Below, piece by piece: positions 10,388-22,480 of a DNA stretch of 64,000 nt. The notes beneath the pieces are model-generated. The model worked only from the letters and a program-made list of their open reading frames with translations, did no database searches and was not told the origin of the DNA. Where the stretch lies: contig CM075939.1 in the NCBI GenBank assembly GCA_038030265.1, positions 15,729,253 to 15,793,252 on the forward strand, read 5' to 3'. How positions within the stretch are numbered: position 1 is the stretch's first letter; every line of letters starts with the position of its first letter. The DNA is from Corythucha ciliata (lineage: Eukaryota; Arthropoda; Insecta; Hemiptera; Tingidae). The position numbers were made by a program, and so were the translations under genes.

Positions 10388-11189
10388 TTCAAAATTAACT
10401 TACTCTGCTGCTCTAGGGTGAGCAATTGGGAGCAAAGGACTGCTGGTGACGTCAGTCTCCACCCCTCCTGTCCGATGGGCAGGGGGGCACCTATAGTAAA
10501 GTTTAGTCACCTTGTGGAGTACCGGACTCAATGTTTCTCTGAAACGCACCCAGGCATCGTATCCCTTAGCTACAATCGCCAATAGTTATGTAAATGCACA
10601 TAATATCATGAATTAGAGTAGAGAATAATTAACTTTCGGATTTATGATTTATTGAGGGGTTGAGGGGAGACTCAATTGACAGTCGACTGACAAACTGTGG
10701 GATTTTACCCAATTTAATCCATGTTTTGGCCTGTTTGGGTCAAAATTTCACGTTTATATTGACCAATGAAGCGTCGTTCTTTGAGGTATAATTATCAATT
10801 ATTATGGTCGTAGAAAGGCTGCACCGACAGTTTAAAGGCAAATAATGAGGAATCTTTAAATCTAAAATCGAGATTTAGGGGGTAAACAGTAAGTTTTCAC
10901 TCATTATCTTGGATAATTTTTTTTTTTTTTTTTTTCAAGTCTGAGAAGTCAGATTGTAGGAACGACTTGACAGATTCCACGTCAAATATGGCCCTTTCCA
11001 CGCGTGATCATCGAATTGGGCAGCTGACACGCTAAGGCTTCGCTTTCGAACCCAAGGGAGGGCAACTGCCCACCTCTGCCTCCCTTGCTACGCCCATGGT
11101 CAGCTTAAAACGCCCCTCCCGAGATCCCCATCACACGAGAGCGATCGGGCAGTGAACGTCATTTTTATCTATTTATTGTCTGCGGGTTT

Positions 11190-11224
11190 GAACACCCCCA
11201 TCCCCGCCCGTAAATCCGCCACTG
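11190..11224 (-). repeat. isolated hAT-type terminus
   Basis: The minus strand starts CAGTGGCGGATTTACGGGCG and continues GGG-rich, which resembles a hAT end. I found no partner end or 8-bp duplication nearby. Confidence 0.5.
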
Positions 11225-14200
11225 ACACGCCCATACACGAAATAATTATGAAGATGATGCGTTTATCAACTGGTTGAATTGCTCGTAGTACTTCTACGCA
11301 GCACATTATTCCTTTCTCCGGCGGGACCTTCACCATTTTCACCGCCATCCGTAACTAAACCTGAGAAAACTTTCCAGAAACTCTTTCATACACTACGAAA
11401 ACGGCAAAGGGGGGAAAACTAATTTAAAAGCTAACTTTCCTCTCTAAGCGAACTCTTAACTTGATTACTTTAGCCTGACGGCTCTGTACTTTTCAACAGT
11501 GTCCGAAACTATCTTTCTTACCTACGCACCCCCCCACCACCACCAATCCTCCCCACCCATAACACTTTGGCAGCGACTTGATTCAATAGGACACATTTCA
11601 TCAAGAACTCTGTATGTGCTGCTATGGGACGGTGAGGGAAGGCTGACGAAGGGGATGGTGAAGGGATTGGGTTTTGTGGGGAGGGAAGGAGGTTGTGCAA
11701 ACACGAAGGGAAACTTAACTAACTAACCCAGAACCTTTAAGTTCATAGCCTCCCTATACGTTTCTTCGGCGAAGGGTGAACGTAGCGGAGGGACGGGAAG
11801 ATTCTTATAAATAGTTTACTCTTCGAAGCTGATTCACCTTTTCTAATAAAGAGGGACAAGGAAGAACGTGCGATCGGTGATTAAATCTGGCAGGTCCAAA
11901 TGCTATTTACTTCCAAGTCACTACGAATTCTGTTTTAATCCTCTTGGTCTTCTCCTTGAGCCGTCCCCTTTCTCACCAGACAGGAATTGACTCAACTTTT
12001 AGGGAATTTTTACTGCTAAAAGCAAGAGGCTATACGGCCTAAAAGTGTATTTTGTTGCTATTTTATTGAACATCAAACGTCGGAAGGTTGGGGCTGGTTA
12101 GTGGATTCTGGCTCCCGTAGGTGACACTTAACTGCAATAAAACTGGGGAAAAATCACTTTGAGATAGCCGTTGATCGAACAAAAGAACCAATTTAACGAT
12201 CCCGAAGCTTCATTTAATATCAACCCGATCTTTACCGTGTGCTACTCAATAAATTGAAAAAAAAAAAAAAAAAAAACAACTCTCCGCCATATTCTTTTAT
12301 CCACATTTCATGTACGCACCTAAAAATGATATACCCTATACAAAATTAACGAGGGAAGCCGTGACTCACACGCCAGCTTCCCCGCACTTCTTTCAGTTTC
12401 TCGAAATATCTCAAGGGAGTCATCATTTTTGCTCCCTTGATGCACCACTCGTTGTATAGTGTGCCGGGTGCCATCATCAGGCCTCTGTCGAAGCCTTATA
12501 GAAGTCGATACGATCAATGTTTATCTTGATTAATGTGCCCCAAAGGCCAAAGGGGAGGGTAGGTCATGAACTGAAAAAAAAAGAAAGAAAAAAAAAAAAG
12601 ACGAGCGAAAGAGAACAGAGAAAAGATTAACCGGATTATCCCAAAAGTCAGTTTTTGTATGGAAAAGTGTTTTTGTTTTGTTTTTTTTCACGGTGGTATT
12701 GCTCTTTTCTTTTGTAACGATTCATTATTTAAATTTTTCGATTACAATACGTTCCCGGGACATAGTCAAATGAGGCGTTGACACTTGTAGCTGCCAGATG
12801 TTTCTTGACATCATGAGATGCGTTCGGGCCTCACACAAAACAGTTTTAGGAGCTTAGGAGGAGGCTCAAGTCGATGAGAATTGAGAAAGCTCAATTACTA
12901 AAAATAAAACGATTTTGTAAGAAACCTTCTTATATGTCTTATACGATCCTTAAATGAGTGCTTTAACGAGCAATTTTCTTCGAGTTAGGTGTACGTCCAC
13001 GTCCTTTGCTATACTACGCGTCTATTACTTTGCATTAAAGAGGGTTCCATGACCGAAAATCGGTTTTTAATGCCTTCCCGGTGGCATTAATGTGAAGCGA
13101 GGGAATGGGGAATGTCTTTGAAGAACAAAAAAAAAAAAATGGTGAACAAGCCGGGTAGTCAGTTTCAGATGGTAATGCTACAGAAACGTTCAGGCAGTAG
13201 CCTCCGGGGAATTATTTCCCAATCGGTTTTTTTCTTCGTGTAACATTTTTAGGTTTGGTCTCCATGACCTAATTTGAAACACATTTATTTAAATTGAGGC
13301 TGGTTTGTTAGAGAAATCTAGCGATAAGAATTTGTTGCGTATTCATTTCACGCCGTCGAGAGAATCCCTTGACATTTTAGAAAAGCAACGAGGAAAAATA
13401 TCCAAGGAACGCACCTAACAAAGAATGGCGGAGAAGGAAATTCAGCAATTTATTCGAACGAGTTTCGGCATTCAACCGGACTATTCAAACGGATACCCCT
13501 CCCCCTACCAGCGTCACCATCGACGTTCTGTAGTTTGACTGGGGAAGTAATCAATTATGCTAAAAAATAGCGTAAATTTTCATCGAAATAATACCGCTAC
13601 CGCCCTTGAATTGCAAATTTTACTCTCTCCCTTTATACTCTCTCATATACCGAGCTTCCACAGCCCCTCGCTCAATAAGTTAGCCGGAAGTTTGTCTCCA
13701 CTGACAGGTTTAGGCGGAGAGTAGTACCGTGTGGAGAATTAAATTGCCCCCCTCCCCTCCCACACACACAAACACACTCGGTCACCCGAGAGAAGATGAA
13801 ATGCGACGGTGTGGCAACTGGCAAGGCAAGTGGCTTAGTGGCGGTGACAAAGAAGGGAGGAACTAAGGTGAATTTCCAAAGACTTTTACTTCTTTGTCCA
13901 ATGGAGCAGTTAAAGGACGTTAAAGTGAGAAAGATTTTCTTCGCCCCCCCTCCCCACCATACACTCCAACTCGTCAGTCTAGGAGAGATAAATGCCAGCA
14001 ATTAACACTCGAGCGAAACCTCTTTTCCCATGGTGTTATGGGGTCCTCTGCATCCACACTCAGAGACACTTAAAGTCACTGTTGGTGATAGCGTTACTCT
14101 TATTTGAATTTCATGACGTCCAACTGGCTACAGCACATGATTTCCTGGGTCAGTTCCGTAAGGTGGGGTTATTATAGGACTATGCAGGCCTCCACATTCT

Positions 14201-14492
14201 TTTGGAATTTTCTTGTTTAATTATAGTTGTTAAAAAAAACTAATAAGTGACGGAGGCCGTGGCAGACCTATACACCTATCAGGCGAACAGGAGCGGAAAT
14301 CTCTGTGAGGCCCCTGTCTCTAAATAATGAAGCCAACACTTTTTACGTATACGCTCAATTATAGCTTTTTCACAATTATAAGCCTCCAGAAACCAGGCGT
14401 ATTATATAAATTTGAGCTGCAAATTTTCGCTTTTCATCAAATACAGCCACGAATTAACCCTTTTTTTCTCTCTAAAAATGTGAGACGCCCGT

Positions 14493-14577
14493 GTCATTGG
14501 CTATTGGAGTGTGAGCAGTGAGCACGCAATCTTTTCGCACGAGTAATATTCTCACTCCAAATAGCCACTGCAATGAC
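14493..14577. repeat. 85-bp imperfect hairpin
   Basis: The left arm GTCATTGGCTATTGGAGTG pairs with a right arm whose reverse complement begins GTCATTGCAGTGGCTATTT and continues GGAGTGAG. The loop is AT-rich. It could be a small foldback element; no target duplication is clear. Confidence 0.6.
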
Positions 14578-14639
14578 GCGCGCGTATGACTCAAATTTTT
14601 CCATCGGAAATTCACGGTGGATTTGAGAAATTGCTTTGG

Positions 14640-17335
14640 CTTGAGAGCCGTATAGCTATGAATTAGCGAGTTTTAATTTTTGCTACAAAGTTCCATGTCT
14701 TTATAGCGGTTAAATGGCCGTTAAAGTAATTTTGTCTCAGTTCTCGTCTGAAAGTTTGTATCGAGAAACCGTAGATGACATTTTAACCTCATTTTAGCCC
14801 AAGAATTAGTGAATTTTCTCCATTTTCACCAGTTACAGTGCTTTGCCCTCATTTTTGCCGCGAACACGCGCTTATTGTTCCTAATTTTACCCGCAAAAGG
14901 GCCGCAATAAACCACGAATTAGCGTTTTTCCTTTAAATTTTTGTTTGTGAGCTTGTATTGAGAAGCCTTCAATCAGCGCTTTATACTAATTCTAGCCGTG
15001 AATTAGCCGTGCGCTTCTTCGCTATTTCGGCGGAAGTTGATGATTTCTTTCGTTTTTACTGTCTACAATGCTGCCATAAATTATAATTTTTCTGCATTTT
15101 AGCCTTGAAAGGCTCTCCATAAATCCCGAATTAGCGATTTTTCGCAAATTTTGTCCGAGTGTTTTTATCGAGAAACCGCTCATTGACGCTTTTCCTTAAT
15201 TTATCCGTCAATTAGCTTTTTATTTGTTGTTGTTTTTTTTTTTTAATTCTGCCGTGGACAGCACTTATCATGCGTGGCCTCTATAAACCGCGAATTAAAG
15301 AATATTTCTCATTTTCGGTGTAGAATCTGCACACCACGTTTTACTAATTTTAGCAGCAAATGAGCTGTTTTTCGCAGTTTCAGTCAAGACTACCCTAGCG
15401 CTTCTTCTGAAATTTTAGACGCGTTATTGGCCCTAAAACAGTTCATTAGCTCAATTTCAGCAGAGAACAACAGCGGCTACACCATGGGACTTGGGAGCAG
15501 TCAGGCCTGCCTTAAACATTATGCGCCCCCGGACAAATCTTTCACCAGCGCCCTATGAATTCACCGTTCAGATTAAGCCACGATTTGGCGTTTTCCCCAC
15601 GCTAACCCCGAATTAGCACTTTTTTCTACACTTCAGCTCTTCTTCTCAGTTTCATCAGCAAAATTAGTTATTTTTCGCCATTACTCGCAATAACTCTCTA
15701 TTTTAGCCTCGAATTTGCGATTTTTCTCAACTTTTACCGCGAGTTATCGATTTTTTAAAATTTTTGTGTAAATATAAGCGCTTTTAGTGCATTTTTGTTT
15801 ATTGGCCACGTAGTTGCCTCCGGAATCCGACGCTTGTCCTTTTCTCAATTTTATGCGAATTGGAAAATTTTCTCAAATTACCCCCAAATTAGCCATTTAT
15901 CTCGATTTGAACCGCACAATAGCGTTTTTCCTAATTTTAGCAGCTAAAAATTATAGATTTTTCTATATACATTTCAGCCACGAATAGAGGCCGTATAGAG
16001 TAGACTAGAGGCCGTAAATTAGTGATTTTTTTTTTCACTTTCTGGCATTAAGTTACCTTCAAAAGCCGTGAATTTGACGTTTTCTCCGCTCAAACCACGA
16101 ATTAGTTTTTTTTTCCTCATTTCAGCGTTTCTTCTCAATTATCGGTGAACTAGCCACAAATTAGCAATAATTAGCCATTTTAGGCGTGAACTGGGGATTT
16201 TTCTGAATTTTTCGGCTAAAATAGAGAACGTACGCTGCGCTCACAAGTTTTTTTTAGGTCTTTAGGGTTTTAAGCGGATAAAGATGAGAAGACGCACTAA
16301 TATGCCGTTCTTGGGGGGCAAGTACGCACGCAGCAAAACGTTGCGCGCTGATAATCGTGGCTAAGCTGTTGAAAGTGTTCATTTGCGGTATCTTGATGAA
16401 ACATCCAGACCGAAAGTGAGAAAAAAACCTAGCCACTTTATGGTTAAAATGGAGAAAAAACGCTAATTTACTGTTTAAAAAAAATTGTGACGTGGCCCAG
16501 TTTTTGCTTTTCTGCGAGCGCTGAAAGGCAAAACAGGCTGAAAAAAGGCAAGAGAACCCGCTAATTCGCTAATGAAACTGACAAAGTGCTCTACTCAGCG
16601 GATAAAATTTTGGAGCAATCCTAATTCGCGGGCTCAACTGAAAAGAATTCGCGGCAAAAATTGTGAAAAATCCGATAACTTGCAGATAAAGTCTAGAAAA
16701 AACGATAACTTACGAATACAGATGAAAAAAATCGGCGAATTCACGGCTAAAATAGATAAAACGCTAATTCACGACTAAAATTTTGTAATAACGCTGACTC
16801 GCGGCTAAAATTTAGGAAGGCACAAATCCGTGGCTTTCTGAAGGCAACTTCGGGTTAAAAATGAGAAAAAGCGCTAGTCCAATTAGCTGAAAGTTAAAAA
16901 AAAAAAAAAATTGTTAATGTGGGGCAAAAGTAGTTCATACATCGCTATACAAATTACGGCCAGTATTGAGTAAAATCACTAATAAGCGCTGCTGAAATAA
17001 ACGAATAACGCTATACTTGCAGCTCAAAGCGAGAAAAAGTGCTAATTCAATGCTGAAAAGGTAAAAAATCGCTAATTTGCTGCAAAAATCGATGAAAAAT
17101 TCAATTCATGGCAAAAATTTGAGGAAAATCGTCAACATGGTATACAAACGCTACTTTACGGCTAAAATTGAACAAATTCACCAATTTGCGGATAAAGTGT
17201 AGAAGAAAAGCTCAGAAATTCACGGCTAAAATTGAGGAAAAAAATCCAATTTTCGGCTATTTTATATTTTTGAAATATTCATAAATCAAATGCGCTTCTT
17301 TCACGTCACCCCCCCCCCCTCTAATTTTGCTGGAC
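14640..17335. repeat. F1 minisatellite array, second palindromic block
   Basis: F1 monomers run in plus orientation from about 14640 to 16205, then reversed from about 16210 to 17290. The section from about 15700 matches the hAT-element array (1636-2680) almost monomer by monomer. Shared landmarks include AGTTGCCTCCGGAA, ATAGATTTTT, GCGCTAGTCCA, ATACTTGCAGC, GCTAATTTGCTGCAAAAATC and a poly-C tract followed by TAATTTTGCT. The central part (about 16200-16780) contains about 590 bp not present in the first block. Around 15480-15545 a non-array segment (CAGGCCTGCCTTAAACATTA) interrupts. I could not define transposon ends for the whole block. Confidence 0.85.
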
Positions 17336-17339
17336 GTGC

Positions 17340-19127
17340 CTTTTAGGACACAGCGCCCCCGGTTTGTCGTCCGGCTCCCCCCTTCCCCCCTGGGATCTCT
17401 AAATCGACGATAATACATTCATAATTTATCCCTAGAAACAGAACTTGCATTGAAAGGATCCTCTCTGACGGGGAACCGTTGGTGTGGAAGGATTTTCTGT
17501 CCAAAAAGTAGCAATTTTGCCCCAGAAAATGATGTTTTCCGGCACTCAGCTTTAAATTTCGGGCCCTTAGGACTCCTTATACTCGGTAACTGGTCCCGTT
17601 TCCCGCCACTTTCAGCTCTGAAAACCGTCGAGTTGGTCATCAATAAATATGGTTTTCGTACCAAAAAAAATGGTCAATTATAGGCCCAGTTATTCAACAA
17701 CAATAAGTTATTCAACCAAGAAATTGTCAATTTCAACCCTGAAATCTGCATATTCAGTTCAAACCGTTTGGAATTTTGTCGCGGGAACTGGCCATAATGT
17801 AGGCGTAGCTATAGCTCGAGATGGAAGAGTGGAAAGCTTTTCGTATTCCCCTGTGCATTAGTCTTCTTAACAAAGAAGAAAGAACGCGTCTACGCGTCAA
17901 ACACATAATTGACATAAGTGATTCACATAATTGACTCTGGAGTACTGTAATTTTTATAGTTTTATAGCCCTACTGGTCTGCACTTGCCCCATCATTGCTG
18001 CGCCCTTGCTTCCACGACCGCGACCGCTGGCTTACTTTATTGTTGCTGACTGGCGCTTTATACTGGTGCCATCTTAAAAGAATTGAATAAGTACTTCTTG
18101 TGTGTTATGCTAATGGTTAAAGTGCGATATTTTCCCGTCAAGTGACTCCAGTCCCCCCGGGAATTTGAATTATAGGGTTGTGATCTTTATGGAAGATTAT
18201 GTATAAAAGAAAGTGAGGAGTTTCTTGTGTATATAATATAGAAAAAGAGCGTCCGATGCATGCATAAGTGAACATACGGAAGGAGAAAGGAGATAGACTA
18301 TCTTTCACCGGGGTCCAACACTGATAGGGTGGATAGGGCAACAACAAAAAATTACGAAAGGTCTCACGCATAAATAGCGAAAAATAGCCGTTTAGGAGTC
18401 ATGAATCAAGGCGAGTAAACATACAGCGGACACTAGAGAAGAGGGTGCTTTCACTTGGGTCGTTTGTTTATGTTATCTAGCTAATGAATTTAAAAACAAG
18501 AAAAAAAAATCTGCGGGTAGTTACGTTGGTTCTCGTGTTTTGTTTTATGCGGGCAAATAAAAACGCGTTTCCTGGCTTTGGCTATTTCACACGACCTGAG
18601 ACGTGTACAAAACGATTTTAATACGCCCTTCAGATAGTGTGAGACGATCGGCTGGTATGCAAATAAAAGTGTTTGAACAAGAATGAATGGGACAATTTGA
18701 GATTACTTGGTTTAAATTATAATTTTGCGGCCTTGAGTACATCCGTAAAAAACTATTATTTTGTTTTTATGCCTATAAATGAATGGCAAAGTGATCCTAA
18801 AAGTAATTCGTACTCGTATTCGTACACGAGGATGCAAAACGCTCATTTTTCAAACAGCTTTGGGGAGGGAGGGGGTGTCCTTAGCTTATTTTTCCACGAA
18901 ACTAATTCCACCTTGGTCATATTTTCATTCATGGAGAGCCCAATAATTCGCATGCCCCGCCCTAAAGACAGCAAAATGACGCCAGTGAATCGTAGTTCAT
19001 CTATAGAACTGTCAAAATTTAGAGTCAACGTTTCGGTTGAATTGTTCAGAAACAGCTATTGTTCGGAAAACTAGGGGAACTATGTTTTTTCAAGAATGAT
19101 TTGGCGATATAATTTGATGTTTTTTTC
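17340..19127. other. unique intergenic DNA
   Basis: No gene or repeat family is recognised. A C-rich stretch at 17357-17392 follows the array and resembles the GC-rich ends seen beside other blocks. Frames in this stretch lack recognisable domains. Confidence 0.5.
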
Positions 19128-19333
19128 CAGTGGCGTGCTCAGGACTTTTTCTTGGGAGGGATTTTCAAATTAAAGATACAAAACTTTTATAATACATATA
19201 CGTATAGGTACAATAAATTTTAAAAATAAGTGAAGGAGGGGTCTTTTTTTTCAAGATACACACGTATTTAAGGGATTCAAGCGTCCATGCAGAGTGTGGC
19301 GATGCAGATGTTCGCCGGAGCATAACGCCACTA
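19128..19333. mobile_element. possible hAT-type MITE
   Basis: The left end reads CAGTGGCGTGCTCAGGAC and the right end, on the minus strand, TAGTGGCGTTATGCTC. The inverted match is limited to about 8-12 bp, the last base differs and no 8-bp duplication is visible. It could be two unrelated remnants. Confidence 0.35.
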
Positions 19334-19469
19334 AAAAAAAACCGCCCCGCCCACGAGATTTCTTTTAAGGACCCAAATGTTTATGGGTTTTTTGTTTTTG
19401 CTTCGGAGCCAGTAGCGAGGAAGGGGAAAGGAGGACAGGCGAGGCTAACAGTGATACACTCTCGGTTAA

Positions 19470-19700
19470 AATGATTAAAAAGTGCTAATTCGCGGCTAGA
19501 ATCAAGGAATAGCACTCTTTCGTATACATAGCTAGAATCGAAAATTCAGAAATTCACGGTTTTCGTGTGCGAAATCGTGGCTGAAAATGAGACGAATTGG
19601 TGGCTAAAATGAAGAAAAAGTGCTCAATTCGCAGTCGAAATTGAGAAAACGCCAATTCAAGGTTTCAAAAACGGTCATTTCGCGGCTGAAATTAAGATGA
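19470..19700 (-). repeat. F1 array, reversed orientation, left part
   Basis: Minus-orientation F1 monomers (GCTAATTCGCGGCTA, GTGGCTAAAATGAAG). The array stops at the left edge of retrotransposon B and resumes in the same orientation at about 21800. Confidence 0.75.
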
Positions 19701-19701
19701 A

Positions 19702-19926
19702 GTGCTATATAATTGCAAAGGACCACATACCGCAATCTATAAAGGTTGTCCGATGCACAAGAAACTTCAATGCTCCCTGCACCGGAATATGCAAACATTG
19801 AAAAATGTCGTGAATCCGGCGAAAGAAACTTCCCATGCGACCTTAAAAACACCAACTAACAGCCAGCAAAATAGTGTCCTACTTGTAAAAACATACGCCA
19901 GCGTTTTGAACCCGTCAGCCCATTAA
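19702..19926 (+). pseudogene. LINE ORF1 (gag-like) C-terminal remnant
   Basis: About 74 codons remain. The start contains NCKGPHTAIYKGCP, which matches the last CCHC zinc knuckle of Jockey-type gag proteins, where these knuckles bind RNA. The first cysteine of the knuckle is lost: a TA dinucleotide appears to have been inserted in TGCTATATAATTGC, shifting the frame. The rest (TYASVLNP-like end) is typical of the region just before the second frame. Translation ends at TAA about 100 bp before the endonuclease frame begins. There is no usable start codon. Confidence 0.75.
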
Positions 19927-20026
19927 TTATCAGAAATGCTCTTAGCCAAAGTTGATGAACTCATTTTACTCCTTACGCCTCTCGTTACCATGTTAGCCCA
20001 TAATGATGCCCAAATAATATCAAAGA

Positions 20027-21766
20027 ATGATTAATTCGCAAATCTGTAAAAATCAAATAACTATTTGCACATGGAACTGCAGAGGAACACGGAACGCTCA
20101 CCATTCCTTCTCGGCAGTGATTTTAATAGTAAGCATCTTCGCTGGGGCTCTCAGACTGCCAATCCACGTGGAATGGTTCGTTATGATATTGTCAATCAAT
20201 TCAACCTTGATGTGTTCTTTCCTTTGGAGCCAACTCACTTTCCTGATTCTGGTACAACTCCTGACATCCTCGATTTCTTCCTGGGGAAACAAGTCCTGAG
20301 GTAAGCGTTATCCATGGACTCAGCTCGGATCATTTTCCAGTTCTGGTTACACTCAATGACGAAATCCTATTCAATCCGAAAGTACAAGGCCTTATCAGAC
20401 GCCCTTTTAACTGCGAAAAGTATCGCCAAGTTCTTGATGACCTCACTGATTTGAAAGTAAGCCTCAAGAAACCAGCCGATATCGAAATCGCGGTGGCCAC
20501 CAGAACCGTCCAAGCAGCCGCAAACGCAGCACATACTCCAATAATAGATTTGCGAAGACTTCCCAAGCTAAGTCCTCTTGTTTTCCAACTGCTCCTGCCG
20601 AGCCCGGAATATGACTACTAGACACCCTAACTTAATTTGAATCGAGCCACCGTGAGTCACCCGTGAGCAGAAAGAGGTGTGCCCTTCATCAACACCTTAG
20701 GTCTCTACATCCTAGCGATGGCTCCTTATGGAGGCACACAAATAGGCTCATCCGCGAGAGCTCGGATATTCCACCGTTGAAAATAGGGGCTTCCTGACAC
20801 ACGACCCCTCAAGAAAAGTGTGGCGTATTCGAAAATTACAGGCCAATAAGCTTACTTCCCCTTCCCGCTAAAGTTCTGGAAAGGCTTCTCTACCCAACGT
20901 TCCTTGAACACTTAAAAAACCTCATCCCCTCAACTCAATTTGGATTTCGTACAAATCATTCATGCCCGGAGCAACTCCATAGAGTTTTGGAGAAAATTGT
21001 GGAGGCCCTCGAGGAAAAAAAAATGTTTGCCTTGGAACCTTCCTAGATACAGAAAAGGCTTTCGATAAAGTGCGGCACACTGAACTCCTGTTCAAGGCGA
21101 AACCACATTTACCCGACACATACTATCGGCTTCTTCAGTCATACTTAACGGCACGAACATTCACTATAAGCTATTAAGGGGCCACATCACGATCAGCGGG
21201 AATACAAGCAGGGGTACCTCAGGAAAGTATTTTGAGTCCTCTCTTATATCTTTTGCATACTAGTGATTTCCCAAGTAGAGTAACCTATCTATTGCTAACT
21301 TGGCTGATGATGTTGCTGCAGGGAATTCCGACCAGCATGAAGACGAATCAGCAACTCAAAGCTTTCTGCAACAAGTAAGTAAGTGGTGCCGCCAATGGAG
21401 AGTGAAAATAAACCCTCAAAAGTCAGCAGTTGTGAATTTCACACTTGAGAAATACCGACCTGTGCCAACCATCCTACTCAATGATGAGCTCACACGGGCT
21501 TGCAAATCCACTCGCTATTTAGACTCGTGATCGACGAAAAACTAACGTGGAAACATCATATAGATTCTCTAATGACTAGGTTGAGACATCGTATACGCCA
21601 ATTAAAATGCATGCTAGATAGGCCATCTCCCATTAGTCTGCAGACCAAACGCACTCTGGACCTCACATTGATACGTCCGGTTTGGATGTACAGCTGTGGC
21701 CTCTGGGGTTCAGCGGCGAACTTCAACGTTAAACGTATCCAAGCCCGGGTGCTACGCCCCCCTTGA
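20027..21766 (+). pseudogene. LINE ORF2 (endonuclease-reverse transcriptase), broken
   Basis: The frame begins MINSQICKNQITICTWNCRG, ending in the WNCRG start of an APE-type endonuclease. It then jumps to SDFNSKH (about 20117) with most of the endonuclease domain deleted. The SDHFP motif (about 20325) marks the domain's end. Reverse transcriptase pieces follow in several frames: ENYRPISLLP (20831), FGFRTNHS, AFDKV (21058), AGVPQESILSP (21208) and ADD, the catalytic aspartates (21303). The thumb and C-terminal region follow, with LTWKHHIDSL and RPVWMYSCGLWG. Stops and frameshifts separate these blocks. The order and motifs are those of the Jockey clade. The product would have nicked target DNA and copied element RNA. 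Confidence 0.88.
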
Positions 21767-21799
21767 CATTGACATTGAGCAACGAGAAAAGCGCTGGTT

Positions 21800-22480
21800 C
21801 GAGTACAAATTTCCGAAAAATCGCTCAATCACAGCAGAAATTGTGACAACAATTGTGGAGGCAAATTCGACCATTAAATTTTGAAAAAAACTGCTAATTC
21901 GTTGCTAATTGCGAAAAAAATTGCTCATTCACGCCAAAATGGCAAAAACGCTAATTCGCGGGCAAAATTAAGAAAAATGCTGATTCGCAACTAACATTGA
22001 GAAAACCCCTGCATTCGCGGATAAAAATAGAGAAAACACTTATTCGCGGATAAAATTAAGGAAACGTGTGCTCATTCATAGCTAAAATTTTAAATTCATG
22101 AATTCACGGTTTTCGAGAGCTTTTCGCGGATAAAAAATGAGATAAAGCGCTAATGTCTAAAGCCTCGCCCACAAGCTCAAAGTTTTGTGCAAACGGCTTG
22201 TGCAATTGGGTTTGCACCTCAGCATAATAAAGTACCAATCTGCGCTGGTTCAAACCCGTTTGCACAACTAAGTTTGAGCGTGTGGACGGACCTTAAAAGT
22301 GAATAAAATTGCTAATTCCACGGCTAAAATCGAGAAACCCAAGCATTCTCGACTAAAAGGTGTGAAAAAGGGCTTATTAAGAAAAAGCGCTCATCATTCA
22401 CAGCTGCATTGAGAAAACACTAATTCTCAGATTGCGGATAAAAAAACGCTAACTTATGGCTATACTTTGAAAAGTAATTT
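21800..22480 (-). repeat. F1 array, reversed orientation, right part
   Basis: Continues the reversed F1 array after retrotransposon B (GCTAATTCGCGGGCAAAATT and similar). It is interrupted at about 22160-22295 by a non-array segment with repeated GTTTGCAC/TTTGTGCAAACG words, and it ends in a poly-C tract and GC-rich sequence at 22507-22590. Confidence 0.75.

Larger units (their letters stand above)
9320..14490. other. unique intergenic DNA
   Basis: No gene is recognised. It holds a short GGTCTT/GGTCTC repeat (about 9388-9440), a 40-bp tandem duplication (10311-10387), an isolated hAT-type end (11190-11224), and A/T runs near 10918-10936 and 12258-12276. All open frames are short and without recognisable domains. 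Confidence 0.55.
19701..21770 (+). mobile_element. Jockey-clade non-LTR retrotransposon B, degraded
   Basis: A sense-strand fragment contains the end of a gag-like first frame, then an endonuclease-reverse transcriptase frame broken by frameshifts and stops. Neither the 5' end nor a poly(A) 3' end is preserved. Both sides pass directly into reversed F1 array. Its order (zinc-knuckle protein, then endonuclease, then reverse transcriptase) is that of Jockey-type LINEs. It is clearly older than retrotransposon A because its frames are more broken. It cannot be active. Confidence 0.9.

Noticed and set aside
14250..17400. Whole second F1 block as a complete hAT element
   Set aside because: I could not find matching CAG-type ends or an 8-bp duplication around it, so only the array is called.
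18673..19074. 133-codon plus-strand frame as a host exon
   Set aside because: No recognisable domain, no homologous neighbour and an overlapping antisense frame; nothing beyond length supports it.
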